64,000 nt of DNA from an uncultured Alistipes sp. (GTDB taxonomy: Bacteria; Bacteroidota; Bacteroidia; Bacteroidales; Rikenellaceae), in the NCBI GenBank assembly GCA_900541585.1, contig UQKD01000006.1, positions 92,431-156,430 on the forward strand, read 5' to 3'. The notes below the pieces were generated by a model that saw nothing but the letters and a program-made list of their open reading frames with translations, made no database searches and had not been told where the DNA came from. Every line of letters begins with the position of its first letter. The first letter of the stretch is position 1. Below are positions 39,680 through 48,092 of this stretch, piece by piece. Position numbers and translations under genes: made by a program.

Positions 39680-40771
39680 TTATTTCACAAACCGGCCTGC
39701 CCATTCGGCCTCAAACCGTGCGGCATCCATTCCCACGAAAGTGATGTGGCCCATCTTGCGTTTGGGACGGCTTTCCGTCTTGCCGTAAAGGTGCACGTAG
39801 ACCCCCGGGAAGTTCTCCGCGGCGATTTTCTCCGCGGCTTCGAGGTCCTGTCCCAGAATATTTTTCATCACCGCGGGAGCCACCGGCTGCGGCTCCTGCA
39901 AAGGCTCCCCGACCAGATAGCGGACCAGTTCGCGGAACTGGTTCGTGGTCGCCCCCTCGATGGTGTAGTGACCCGAGTTATGCGGGCGCGGGGCCATCTC
40001 GTTGAAGTAGATTTCATCGCCTTTGATGAAATACTCGATGGCCAGGATACCCCGATAACCGCAATCGCGCATGAAACGCTCGCTCTGGGCCTTCATCCGC
40101 CCGAGCACCCCGGAATCGACTTCAGCAGGTACGATGCACAAATCCAGAATCCCGTCGCGGTGGACGTTGCGCCCCACGGGAAAACTCACGACCCGCTCGC
40201 CGTCGGCCACCATCACGATGCTGGCCTCGGAATCGAACGGCACGAACTCCTCCAGGATGCAGGGAACCGCGAGCAGGGGCAGCGCCCCGGCGATGTCGGA
40301 CTCCGTCTTCAGCACCCTCTGTCCGTGGCCGTCGTAGCCCAGCGTGCGGGTTTTCAGCACGGCGGGAAGCCCCAGCCGCCGCACGGCTTCGCGCAGCGAC
40401 GCTTCGTCGTCCACGGCCTCGAAACCGGGCGTGCGCAGCCCGTGGGCACGGGCGTTCGACTTCTCGCGCAGGCGGTCCTGCGAATCGTAGAGGGGCTTGT
40501 AGCCCTGCGGGATGTTGTATTTTTCACACAGCGGAATCAGAATGTCTCCCGGCACGTTTTCGAATTCATAGGTCACCGCATCGCTGCGGCGGCACAGCTC
40601 CTCGAGCGCCGCAGCATCGCCGTAGGCCGCGACGATACGATCGTCGCAAACCCTGAATGCCGGGGCGTCGGCCGCCGGATCGAGGCACACGGTGCGCACG
40701 CCCAGTTCCCGCGCCTGCTCGGCGATCATCAGGCCCAGCTGGCCTCCTCCTATGATACCGATGGTCTTCAT
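39680..40771 (-). CDS. purK: N5-carboxyaminoimidazole ribonucleotide synthase
   Basis: This 363-residue ATP-grasp enzyme carboxylates AIR to N5-CAIR. It has the start KTIGIIGGGQLGLMIAEQA, the ATP-grasp block TRTLGYDGHGQRVL, and EMAPRPHNSGHYTIEGA. ATG 40771 overlaps the purE stop by one base. The longer frame up to 41107 runs through purE in another frame and is rejected. It works together with PurE. Confidence 0.97.
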   Translation of the reverse strand: MKTIGIIGGGQLGLMIAEQARELGVRTVCLDPAADAPAFRVCDDRIVAAYGDAAALEELCRRSDAVTYEFENVPGDILIPLCEKYNIPQGYKPLYDSQDRLREKSNARAHGLRTPGFEAVDDEASLREAVRRLGLPAVLKTRTLGYDGHGQRVLKTESDIAGALPLLAVPCILEEFVPFDSEASIVMVADGERVVSFPVGRNVHRDGILDLCIVPAEVDSGVLGRMKAQSERFMRDCGYRGILAIEYFIKGDEIYFNEMAPRPHNSGHYTIEGATTNQFRELVRYLVGEPLQEPQPVAPAVMKNILGQDLEAAEKIAAENFPGVYVHLYGKTESRPKRKMGHITFVGMDAARFEAEWAGRFVK

Positions 40772-41238
40772 CACAATTCGGCTTTCAGCACATCCGCGGT
40801 CTGTTTGGCGCGGAAAGCATCGAGTTTCGCCGCCAGGGCAGTATCCTGCAATGCGAGGATCGACACGGCGATCAGCGCGGCGTTCTTCGCGCCGTTGATG
40901 GCCGTCGTGGCCACGGGAACGCCCGCGGGCATCTGCACGATCGACAGCAGCGAGTCCAGCCCGTTCAGGGCGCGCGACTTCACGGGAACGCCCACAACGG
41001 GCAGCGGAGTCATCGAGGCCACCATGCCCGGCAGGTGCGCCGCGCCGCCGGCCCCGGCGATGATCACGCCGATACCGCGCTCTTTGGCCGTCTTGGCGTA
41101 TTCGCACAGCAAATCGGGCGTGCGGTGGGCGCTGACCACCCGTTTTTCGAAATCCACACCGAACGCTTCGAGCGTGGCGGCGGCTTCGGCCATCACCTCG
41201 TAGTCGCTCACAGAGCCCATAATCACGCCTACTTTCAT
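40771..41238 (-). CDS. purE: N5-CAIR mutase
   Basis: This 155-residue class I PurE converts N5-CAIR to CAIR. It has the N-terminal [12 protein letters not shown], the catalytic SAHRTPD block, and [24 protein letters not shown] (quoted in part). It is the first gene of the purine cluster. Upstream, on the same strand, lie a hairpin, a terminator and a 48-codon ORF with its own promoter. I found no consensus promoter between that terminator and purE. Confidence 0.97.
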   Translation of the reverse strand: MKVGVIMGSVSDYEVMAEAAATLEAFGVDFEKRVVSAHRTPDLLCEYAKTAKERGIGVIIAGAGGAAHLPGMVASMTPLPVVGVPVKSRALNGLDSLLSIVQMPAGVPVATTAINGAKNAALIAVSILALQDTALAAKLDAFRAKQTADVLKAEL

Positions 41239-41328
41239 ATGAATTCGTTTTTTATCATCACTAAAATCCGTCCCCTAAACGGGCGGAGAGCCGGCCCCAA
41301 ACGTTCCAACCTGCCGCCGCCCCTGAAA

Positions 41329-41345
41329 CCCGTCTTTCAGACGGG
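41329..41345 (-). promoter_or_regulatory. Hairpin in the purE leader
   Basis: CCCGTCT and AGACGGG flank a three-base loop, just downstream (minus strand) of the terminator U tract. It could be part of repeat family A or of the purE leader structure. Confidence 0.4.
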
Positions 41346-41346
41346 C

Positions 41347-41385
41347 GAAAAAACAAACCGCCACGACATCGCATGTCATGGCGGT
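41347..41385 (-). terminator. Terminator between 48-codon ORF and purE
   Basis: On the minus strand a 13-bp stem with one G-U pair (ACCGCCATGACAT and ATGTCGTGGCGGT) is followed by TTTGTTTTTT. It begins seven bases after the small ORF stop and ends about 110 bases before the purE start, so it could act as an attenuator or simply end a small transcript. Confidence 0.85.
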
Positions 41386-41392
41386 CTGGTAT

Positions 41393-41539
41393 CTATCCGA
41401 GCACCCCACGAGCAGGCATCTGCTGCCCCAGGGACTCTGCACGCCGCATCTCTTGCTGACACGCCCGCGAATAGAAGGCAGCGGCCTGGCCCTGCTGTTT
41501 CTTTCGTTCGCGTTGGTCGATATTGCAGCCTGAAATCAT
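41393..41539 (-). CDS. 48-residue Gln-rich small protein or leader peptide
   Basis: The ORF has an ATG at 41539 and a TAG at 41393-41395, giving 48 residues. Eight are Gln, in pairs (QQ) three times, and it has many Arg, Ala and Glu residues. It starts MISGCN and contains QRERKKQQGQAAAFYSR. There is no hydrophobic segment and no homologue that I recognise. An exact promoter lies 35 bases upstream and a strong terminator seven bases downstream. It is either an independent small gene or a leader peptide for the purine operon, whose PurF and PurL consume glutamine; the second idea is inference. Confidence 0.6.
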   Translation of the reverse strand: MISGCNIDQRERKKQQGQAAAFYSRACQQEMRRAESLGQQMPARGVLG

Positions 41540-41573
41540 GGGAATTAACCTAACAGTTGTAAAAACAACGTTA

Positions 41574-41604
41574 CAAAAGTAGTGCTTTTCGGCATACTTT
41601 CAAA
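41574..41604 (-). promoter_or_regulatory. Promoter of the small ORF
   Basis: On the minus strand TTTG (41604-41601), 19 bases, then TACTTTTG (41581-41574) match the consensus exactly. The site lies just after the GH92 stop codon. Confidence 0.75.
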
Positions 41605-41630
41605 ATTCCCGGACAGATTCTATCGACAAT

Positions 41631-43922
41631 TTATCGACAATCCTCCCGGCTCATCGAATAGGGCGCATCCCCGGGCTTCGTGCCGCGATCTTTTTCGGGT
41701 TCCGGCTGCATGTCGAAACGGATCTTTGCCCCCTCGAGCAGCTCTCCGTATTTGAGGAATGTCCTGCCGGCGGCTTTCCCGTCGACGGTCATCCCGCTGA
41801 CATATCGGTTTTCGGGACCATTTTCGGGGGCTTCGATTTCGACCGTTTTCCCGTTTTCGAGATGAATGGCCGCTTTTCGGAACAACGGCGAGCCGACCAC
41901 GTATTCATCCGATCCCGGGCAGACGGGATAGAATCCGAGTGCCGAGAAGACGTACCATGCCGAAGTCTGTCCGTTGTCCTCGTCGCCGCAGTAACCGTCG
42001 GGTTTCGCGGAATAGAGCCGGTCCATCACCTCGCGGACCCAATACTGCGCTTTGTGGGGCTGGCCGACATAGTTGTAGAGGTAGATCATGTGCTGCGCGG
42101 GCTGGTTGCCGTGGGCGTAGTTGCCCATGTTGGCCACCTGCATTTCGGTGATCTCGTGGATGCGCGCGCCGTAGTAACTGTCGTCGTAGATCGGCGGCAC
42201 GACGAACACCGAATCGAGCATTTCTCCGAATTCGGTTTTGCCGCCCATCAGGGTTGCAAGGCCCTCCGGATCGTGGAACACCGACCAGGTGTAGTGCCAC
42301 GCGTTACCCTCCGTGTATGCGTCGCCCCACTTGTAGGGGCTGAACGGAGACTGGAACGTGCCGTCTTCGTTACGGCCCCGCATCAGGCGGGTTTCGGGAT
42401 CGAAGACATTGCGCCAGTTCTGCGAAGCTTTTTCCAGCATCGCGGCATCCTCCGTCTTGCCGAGTTTAGCGGCCACCTGCGCGATGCACCAGTCGTCGTA
42501 GGCGTATTCCAAAGTGCGGGCCACGTTCTCGTTGATACCCACGTTATAGGGCACATAGCCCAGCGTGTTGTAGTACTCGTGTCCGAGCCGCCCGGTCGAG
42601 GAGACCTGCGGGTGCACCTTGTCACGGCCCGCGAGCATCGCCTCGTAGAGCGTGGCAATGTCCTCCTGCGGGGTGATACCCTTGAGAATGGCATCCGAGA
42701 CCACCGAGGCCGAGTTGTTTCCCACCATGCAGCCGCGATGGCCCGGTGATGCCCATTCGGGCAGGAAGCCGCTCTCGCGGTAGGTGTTCGCAAGCCCTGC
42801 CTGAATTTCGGCGTTGACCGAGGGATAGACGAGGTTCAGCAGCGGAAACAGACTCCGGAACGTATCCCAGAAACCCGTGTCGGTATACATATATCCCGGC
42901 AGCACCTCACCGTTGTAGGGACTGTAATGCACAGGCTTGCCCGCAGCGCCGATCTCGTAGAATTTGCGCGGGAACAGCGTCGAACGGTAGAGGCACGAAT
43001 AGAACGTGCGGTATTGCTCCTCCGTGCCGCCCGCGACTTCGATACGTCCCAGCACCTCGTCCCAGCGGGCCTGCGCTTTTGCTTTTACGGTTTCGAAATC
43101 GTCGGTGCCCAGCTCCGTTTCGAGGTTGCGGACGGCCTGCTCTTCGGAGATAAACGACGAGGCCACGCGGGCCGTCACCCGTTCACCGCGGCGGGTGGTG
43201 AAATAGACCGCCGCCAGTGCATGCTTGCCCGTCACGGCGTCGCCCTTGATCTCCTGCCCGCCGTCGAAAATGCGGTAGGTTTCGATGGGCTTGTCGAAGC
43301 GAATGATGAAGTAATTGCGGAAATTGTCGGGCACGCCCCCGCTGTTGCGCGTCGTGTAACCCGCGACGGTTCGGTCATCGAGCACTTTTACCTGTGAGCC
43401 GCGGTCGAAGGCGTCGATCACAACGCCGCTCTCCGCGCTCTCGGGGAATGTGAAGCGCAGCACGGCGGCGCGCTCCGTCGGGGTCATTTCGGCCACGACA
43501 TCGTGATCGGCGAGGTAGACCGAGTAATAATAGGGCTTCGCCGTCTCGGACTGGTGGGAGAACCAGCTTTGGCGGGCGTTTTCATCAATCCTGTCTTTGC
43601 CGCGCACGGGCATCAGCGAAAACTGTCCGTAATCGTTGATCCACGGCGAGGGCTGGTGCGTCTGCTTCAGACCCCGGATCGTGTGAGACCCGTAGGTGTA
43701 GGCCCATCCGTTGCCCATCTTGCCCGTCTGCGGCGTCCAGAAATTCATGCCCCACGGAACCGCAACGGCCGGGTAGGTGTTACCCGTCGAGAGCGTATAA
43801 TCCGACTGGGTTCCGACAAGTGTCGAGACATATTCCGAGGGGCGCAACGGCGGCTCGGATTGCGGGGTCCGGCAGCAGGCCGCGGCCAGGGCCGCAAAAA
43901 TCAACAGTATGAGATTCTTCAT
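41631..43922 (-). CDS. GH92 family alpha-mannosidase lipoprotein
   Basis: The 763-residue protein has a lipoprotein signal (LAAACCRTP, Cys at about residue 16). The N-terminal beta-sandwich begins YVSTLVGTQSDYTLSTGNTYPA, quoted here in part, and the (alpha/alpha)6 catalytic domain follows. GH92 blocks are LKQTHQPSPWINDYG, YTDTGFWDTFRSLFPLLNL and QTSAWYVFSALGFYPVCPG. GH92 enzymes are calcium-dependent exo-alpha-mannosidases that act on host N-glycans or fungal mannans. It stands between the pyrimidine and purine clusters with no Sus genes next to it, so its placement seems unrelated to its neighbours. Confidence 0.95.
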   Translation of the reverse strand: MKNLILLIFAALAAACCRTPQSEPPLRPSEYVSTLVGTQSDYTLSTGNTYPAVAVPWGMNFWTPQTGKMGNGWAYTYGSHTIRGLKQTHQPSPWINDYGQFSLMPVRGKDRIDENARQSWFSHQSETAKPYYYSVYLADHDVVAEMTPTERAAVLRFTFPESAESGVVIDAFDRGSQVKVLDDRTVAGYTTRNSGGVPDNFRNYFIIRFDKPIETYRIFDGGQEIKGDAVTGKHALAAVYFTTRRGERVTARVASSFISEEQAVRNLETELGTDDFETVKAKAQARWDEVLGRIEVAGGTEEQYRTFYSCLYRSTLFPRKFYEIGAAGKPVHYSPYNGEVLPGYMYTDTGFWDTFRSLFPLLNLVYPSVNAEIQAGLANTYRESGFLPEWASPGHRGCMVGNNSASVVSDAILKGITPQEDIATLYEAMLAGRDKVHPQVSSTGRLGHEYYNTLGYVPYNVGINENVARTLEYAYDDWCIAQVAAKLGKTEDAAMLEKASQNWRNVFDPETRLMRGRNEDGTFQSPFSPYKWGDAYTEGNAWHYTWSVFHDPEGLATLMGGKTEFGEMLDSVFVVPPIYDDSYYGARIHEITEMQVANMGNYAHGNQPAQHMIYLYNYVGQPHKAQYWVREVMDRLYSAKPDGYCGDEDNGQTSAWYVFSALGFYPVCPGSDEYVVGSPLFRKAAIHLENGKTVEIEAPENGPENRYVSGMTVDGKAAGRTFLKYGELLEGAKIRFDMQPEPEKDRGTKPGDAPYSMSREDCR

Positions 43923-43960
43923 TTTTTATTCCAAATTATCGAATTGGGTAAAAAGACAAG

Positions 43961-45046
43961 CTACCGGGCTTTCGCCTCGCAGTAGGCGCAGCGGCAGGTC
44001 CCGTCCGCCTGACGGTGGAACAGCCGGTCCACATCCTCCGAAGCGGAGATGCAGCGGCGGTTCGGGCACTCGTATTCGTTCACGACATACTGTTCGCTGA
44101 AAACCGGGGTGTGTTCGAAGGGCCTGTTCTCGTCAGCCCAGCGCAGCAGCGTATAGATCAGCGCCATGCGCACGAACTTGCCGTTCTCGACCTGCCGGAA
44201 ATAAGCCGCGCGGGGATCGTTGTCCACGGCGCGCGTGATCTCGTTGACGCGCGGCAGCGGATGGAGTATGATCATGTCCTCCTTGGCGGTCTTCAGCTTC
44301 TCGGGGTTGAGCACGAAGCTGTTCTTCACGCGGTCGAACTCCTCCTCGTCGAGGAAACGCTCCTTCTGGACGCGCGTCATGTAGAGGATGTCCAGCTCGG
44401 GCATCACCTCCTCCATGGTCTCGACCTCGCGGAACTCCAGACGCGAGTTCTCGGCCATCTCCGCGAGCATGTAGTCGGGCAGGCGCAGTTCCTGCGGAGC
44501 GATCAGGATCACCTTGATATTCGAATAGCGCGACAGGGCCTTGATCAGCGAGTGGACCGTACGGCCGAACTTCAGGTCGCCGCAGAAACCGATCGTCATG
44601 TTGTCGAAGCGACCTTTTTCGCGCTTGATCGTCAAAAGATCGGTCAAAGTCTGCGTGGGATGGGCGTGGCTGCCGTCGCCGGCGTTGATGACCGGGATGC
44701 CCGCATACTGCGAAGCCACCAACGGCGCGCCCTCCTTGAAGTGACGCATGGCGATGATGTCCGCGAAGCAGCGGATCACGCGCACGGTGTCGGCCACCGT
44801 CTCGCCCTTCGACACCGACGAGGAGTTGGCGTCGGAGAAGCCGATGACCTGACCGCCGAGCTCGAGCATCGCCGCCGTGAAACTCAGCCGCGTGCGGGTC
44901 GAAGGCTCGTAGAAAAGCGTGGCCAGTTTCTTGCCCCTGCATGCCTCGCTGTACTTGGCGCGGTTGGCGATGATGTCCTCGGCGAGGGCCACGATCTGTT
45001 CGGTTTCCTGAACCGTGAGGTCCGTGGGATCAATTAAATGTCGCAT
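43961..45046 (-). CDS. pyrB: Aspartate carbamoyltransferase with PyrI-like zinc tail
   Basis: The 361-residue protein makes carbamoyl-aspartate. Residues 1 to about 315 are the catalytic chain, with the carbamoyl-phosphate loop [12 protein letters not shown], the aspartate-side blocks [11 protein letters not shown] and [15 protein letters not shown], and HPLPRVNEI. Unlike ordinary PyrB (about 310 residues), it continues into a tail (about 325-361) with Cys327, Cys332, Cys353 and Cys356. The spacing C-x4-C-x20-C-x2-C resembles the zinc domain of the regulatory chain PyrI (C-x4-C-x23-C-x2-C in E. coli). The nucleotide-binding part of PyrI is absent, and no separate pyrI lies in the window. This last pyr gene is preceded by repeat C. 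Confidence 0.95.
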   Translation of the reverse strand: MRHLIDPTDLTVQETEQIVALAEDIIANRAKYSEACRGKKLATLFYEPSTRTRLSFTAAMLELGGQVIGFSDANSSSVSKGETVADTVRVIRCFADIIAMRHFKEGAPLVASQYAGIPVINAGDGSHAHPTQTLTDLLTIKREKGRFDNMTIGFCGDLKFGRTVHSLIKALSRYSNIKVILIAPQELRLPDYMLAEMAENSRLEFREVETMEEVMPELDILYMTRVQKERFLDEEEFDRVKNSFVLNPEKLKTAKEDMIILHPLPRVNEITRAVDNDPRAAYFRQVENGKFVRMALIYTLLRWADENRPFEHTPVFSEQYVVNEYECPNRRCISASEDVDRLFHRQADGTCRCAYCEAKAR

Positions 45047-45127
45047 AGGTTTTCATTCATTTACAAAGTTTCCGATTTTCACCCAATTCTGATTTTAGGG
45101 GGAGCGAATTTTGGCCCGACCGATGGT

Positions 45128-45169
45128 CGGCACGGATGGGCTGCACCGAAGTACCGTCCATTCGTGCCG
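45128..45169. repeat. Repeat family C, copy 2
   Basis: Two 19-bp arms (45128-45146 and 45151-45169) match at 15 of 19 positions around the loop CGAA. Arm sequence and layout resemble the element at 4838-4885. It fills the gap between pyrE and pyrB. Confidence 0.6.
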
Positions 45170-45206
45170 AACGAGGAAGGACGAAAGGCGCCCGCCAAAA
45201 TCGGAA

Positions 45207-45836
45207 TTATCGCATCCAGCTCTCGTCCGCCGGATTGTTCCGGAACGCGATCAGCCGCGCCTTGTCTTCGGGCCTGATATACCCCTCCTCGGCGGCCACT
45301 TCGACGAGGGCGTCGAGGTTCGACAGGCTGTAATTCGTGACGTTCGCCTCCCGCATGCGGTCGAGACCCTTCTGCATCCCGTAGGTGAAGATCGAAGCCA
45401 CGCCGAGCACCTCGGCGCCGGCTTCGCGCAGGGCGTCGACCACCTCGATACACGAACCGCCCGTCGAGATGAGATCCTCGATCACGACGACCTTCTGGCC
45501 CTTTTCCAACTTGCCCTCGATCCGGTTGCCGCGGCCGTGGTCCTTCTGCCCCGAGCGCACGTAGCCCATCGGCAGGTCGAGGATCGTGGCCGTGATGGCC
45601 GCATGGGCGATGCCGGCCGTGGAGGTTCCCATCAGCACCTCGGCTTCGGGGAATTTCGTGCGGACGATTTCGGCGAGGCCCGCCTCGACATGGCCACGAA
45701 CCACGGGGGCCGTAAGCGTCAGGCGGTTGTCGCAGTAGATCGGGCTTTTGATGCCGCTCGCCCAGGTGAAAGGCTGTTCGGGACGCAGGAATACCGCGCC
45801 GATCGACAGCAGGTCTTTAGCAATTCTCTTCTCCAT
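45207..45836 (-). CDS. pyrE: Orotate phosphoribosyltransferase
   Basis: This 209-residue enzyme joins orotate to PRPP to give OMP. The PRPP loop [18 protein letters not shown] is near residue 115, and the Lys/Arg block [17 protein letters not shown] precedes it. ATG 45836 is chosen over a TTG nine bases earlier. Its upstream gap holds nested inverted repeats. Confidence 0.96.
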   Translation of the reverse strand: MEKRIAKDLLSIGAVFLRPEQPFTWASGIKSPIYCDNRLTLTAPVVRGHVEAGLAEIVRTKFPEAEVLMGTSTAGIAHAAITATILDLPMGYVRSGQKDHGRGNRIEGKLEKGQKVVVIEDLISTGGSCIEVVDALREAGAEVLGVASIFTYGMQKGLDRMREANVTNYSLSNLDALVEVAAEEGYIRPEDKARLIAFRNNPADESWMR

Positions 45837-45850
45837 AATTTTCAACGAAG

Positions 45851-45934
45851 TCCCGGCAGGTTTCTTCCTCCGTTTTTCACGATGAAACCTGCCGGGACCC
45901 CGTTAAAGCACCTGCGGTGCCGGTTTCATCGTGA
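45851..45934 (-). repeat. Mutually exclusive inverted repeats ahead of pyrE
   Basis: A central arm (45877-45897) can pair either with 45851-45863 (13 bp, TCCCGGCAGGTTT type) or with 45922-45934 (about 12-13 bp, GGTTTCATCGTGA type). The two hairpins share 45885-45889 and cannot form together. Neither has a U tract. It lies 15 to 98 bases before the pyrE start on the transcribed strand. Confidence 0.6.
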
Positions 45935-45995
45935 CATTTCCTCCAAATCACCCCTTGACAAAGGGAAACTTTGCGATTCGGATTCTCTTGAATTT

Positions 45996-47096
45996 CTATT
46001 TCAGGTTTTTAGTTTTCAGTTCTTCGGCGACCCAGCGCACCCATTCATCCACATTGTCGGTCAGTTCCCCGGGCAGCGGCAGCGGAATGCGCACATCGGG
46101 CGCAATGCCCGCGGAGTCGATCCCGCGGCCTTCCGAAACCCGGCAGGAACGGGTCGTGGGGAGCATCATCCACCGGGTCGAGTCCTGCGGAAAATAAAGT
46201 ATTTCGCAGTTCGAGAAATCGAGGCACCCGAGCGTATTGTCCTGCCCGTAAACGGTAGTCCGGCGGCTGGTGGCCCTGACTTCGAGCACCAACTGTTCAC
46301 CCGAGGAGCCGACTTTTCCATCGATCAGCAGCCCCACCCGGCGAGGCCACGGCGAGACGGAATCGTGACGGATCCGGTAAGTTTTGCGCTCCCCGGCGAG
46401 AAATTCCCCGGCCGGGGTCCGCTCCATCCGTGCGATCTTCGCGCGTCCCCGCTCCGTATCGCCGGCAAACTCCCTCACGTGGGCGATGGCCAGGTCCGAA
46501 ACGCGGTACTCCATGGCATCCTCCACCCCTTCGTGGTCGTAGAGCAGTTTGAGCAGCGGTTCATAGGCACTGTCGCTCCCGCCGCCGTTGCCGCGGATGT
46601 CGAGGACCAGGTTTGCACATCCCGAGGCCAGATAAGCCCGCACGGCAGTCCGCACCCAAGCGGCCTGTTCTTCATTCAGGTCGCACGACGGGAAACGGAT
46701 CAGATAGGTTTCGCCGTCCACCCGACAATGGGTGAACTGCGGGTCATAACGCTCCATCCGTGCCGCGTAATCCGAAGGTCGGCGGACCGATTTGGGCCGG
46801 TAAGTCCTTACGCCCTCCGTTCCGAGGTGCGAATCGTCGAACCAGCCGAGATACTCGGCAACGGCGTCATACGTGTCGCGCCCCGAGGCGATCCCGCTCC
46901 GCAGCCGCTCTTTCAGCGCCGCATATTCCGCCGCGCGGTTCGCGGTCTTGTCCGGATAGCCCGCATAGGCGCGCTCCACCGCATCGACGGCAAAGTCGAA
47001 GTCGGACACGGCGCCTCCCGCAGGGGTTTGCGCCCCGGCAGGCAGCAGGCCGGCAACGGCCGCAACAAGCGGCAAAACACACAGTAAGATTCTCAT
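45996..47096 (-). CDS. Exported S41-family (tail-specific) peptidase-like protein
   Basis: The 366-residue protein has a signal peptide ending near residue 22 (LPAGAQ). The S41 core shows NLVLDIRGNGGGSDSAYEPLL, a substrate-strand block, and the catalytic Ser-x-x-x-Lys-like region DGKVGSSGEQLVLEV, where Ser is visible but the usual Lys four residues later is Leu/Val, so activity is uncertain. No PDZ domain is evident. It lies between the glutaredoxin-like gene and pyrE on the same strand, with no spacing from the former. Its link to pyrimidine synthesis is unclear. Confidence 0.8.
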   Translation of the reverse strand: MRILLCVLPLVAAVAGLLPAGAQTPAGGAVSDFDFAVDAVERAYAGYPDKTANRAAEYAALKERLRSGIASGRDTYDAVAEYLGWFDDSHLGTEGVRTYRPKSVRRPSDYAARMERYDPQFTHCRVDGETYLIRFPSCDLNEEQAAWVRTAVRAYLASGCANLVLDIRGNGGGSDSAYEPLLKLLYDHEGVEDAMEYRVSDLAIAHVREFAGDTERGRAKIARMERTPAGEFLAGERKTYRIRHDSVSPWPRRVGLLIDGKVGSSGEQLVLEVRATSRRTTVYGQDNTLGCLDFSNCEILYFPQDSTRWMMLPTTRSCRVSEGRGIDSAGIAPDVRIPLPLPGELTDNVDEWVRWVAEELKTKNLK

Positions 47097-47357
47097 TTAT
47101 TCCAGCGCCGAGCGTAAAATCTTCTCCACCTCCTCGGGATAGATGCCGCCCTCGTGGACCTTCACGCCGTCCACGTAGAACGTAGGCACGTAGTAGTAGT
47201 CGAACGTGTCGGCCACATCGGGCTGTTCCGACTCCTCGATCATCTCGATCCCGACGGCGGCCAGCTCCGGATGGGCGGCACGCGCCTCCTCGATGTAACG
47301 CAGCGCCTTCTTGCAGAAGGGACACGATTTCAGGTAGAAAAGTTTTACCGGTTTCAT
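47097..47357 (-). CDS. Glutaredoxin-like protein
   Basis: The 86-residue protein has the redox motif CPFC at residues 12-15 (FYLKSCPFCKKALRYIEEA), a cis-Pro in YYVPTFYVDG, and a C-terminal helix. It fits a small glutaredoxin or thioredoxin fold used for disulfide or glutathione chemistry in the cytoplasm. The start ATG 47357 is 28 bases after the pyrF stop. It ends directly before the S41 gene start. Confidence 0.88.
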   Translation of the reverse strand: MKPVKLFYLKSCPFCKKALRYIEEARAAHPELAAVGIEMIEESEQPDVADTFDYYYVPTFYVDGVKVHEGGIYPEEVEKILRSALE

Positions 47358-47385
47358 ATTTTCCTTATTTTAAAAGGTTTGTCCG

Positions 47386-48090
47386 TTATCCGACGAACTC
47401 GGCGACACACCGGCGGTAAGCCGCCACGGGGTCCTCCGCCGCGGTGATCGGGCGTCCCACGACGATGAAGTCGGAACCGATCTCCCGGGCGCGGGCCGGC
47501 GTCGTGACGCGCACCTGGTCCGCCACGTCGCCATCTGCAAAACGCACGCCGGGCGTGACCGTGAGGAACTCTTTTCCGCAGGCCCCGTGCACCATGCCGG
47601 CTTCCAGCGGCGAGCAGACCACGCCGTCCAGCCCTGCGGCCCGGGTGTTCTGCGCGTATTTGACGATCGTGTCGTCGATCGAAGCGTCGATCAGCAATTC
47701 GCTGCGCATGCGCTCCTCGCTGGTCGAGGTGAGCTGCGTCACGGCGATCAGCAGGGGCCGCGTGCCGTCCTCGCGCGTAAGGCCTTCGAGCGCGGCCTTC
47801 ATCATCTCGATCGTCCCGGCCGCATGGACGTTGCACATGTCCACGTCCAGCCGCGACAGCACGGCCATCGCCTTTTTCACGGTGTTGGGAATGTCGTGGA
47901 GTTTCAGGTCGAGGAAAATCCGGTGTCCCCGGCGCTTGATCTCCCGCACGACGGCGGGTCCCTCGGCGTAGAACAGCTCCATGCCGATTTTCAGAAAAGG
48001 TTTGCACTCCTCGTCCTTAAAGAGGTCAAGGAACCGGAAGGTGTCTTCCGCCGACTTGAAGTCGCAGGCAATGATTACGTCGCGTTGCAT
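47386..48090 (-). CDS. pyrF: Orotidine 5'-phosphate decarboxylase
   Basis: The 234-residue enzyme gives UMP from OMP. The N-terminal strand [13 protein letters not shown] and the catalytic block [14 protein letters not shown], with the Asp-x-Lys-x-x-Asp triad, identify the short bacterial family I form. The C-terminal phosphate loop is [15 protein letters not shown]. It starts two bases after the pyrD stop. Confidence 0.97.
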   Translation of the reverse strand: MQRDVIIACDFKSAEDTFRFLDLFKDEECKPFLKIGMELFYAEGPAVVREIKRRGHRIFLDLKLHDIPNTVKKAMAVLSRLDVDMCNVHAAGTIEMMKAALEGLTREDGTRPLLIAVTQLTSTSEERMRSELLIDASIDDTIVKYAQNTRAAGLDGVVCSPLEAGMVHGACGKEFLTVTPGVRFADGDVADQVRVTTPARAREIGSDFIVVGRPITAAEDPVAAYRRCVAEFVG

Positions 48091-48092
48091 CT

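Noticed and set aside
34853..41203. A 2116-codon open frame on the plus strand opposite purC, purL, purK and purE
   Set aside because: It is complementary to strongly conserved purine genes. The GC-rich codon use leaves the antisense frame free of stops, and its translation is low-complexity Arg/Val/Ala/His without domains.
41205..41330. Possible purine riboswitch or PurR-like operator before purE
   Set aside because: I found no purine-riboswitch core and no PurR-like box. Only hairpins related to the repeats and the terminator are visible.
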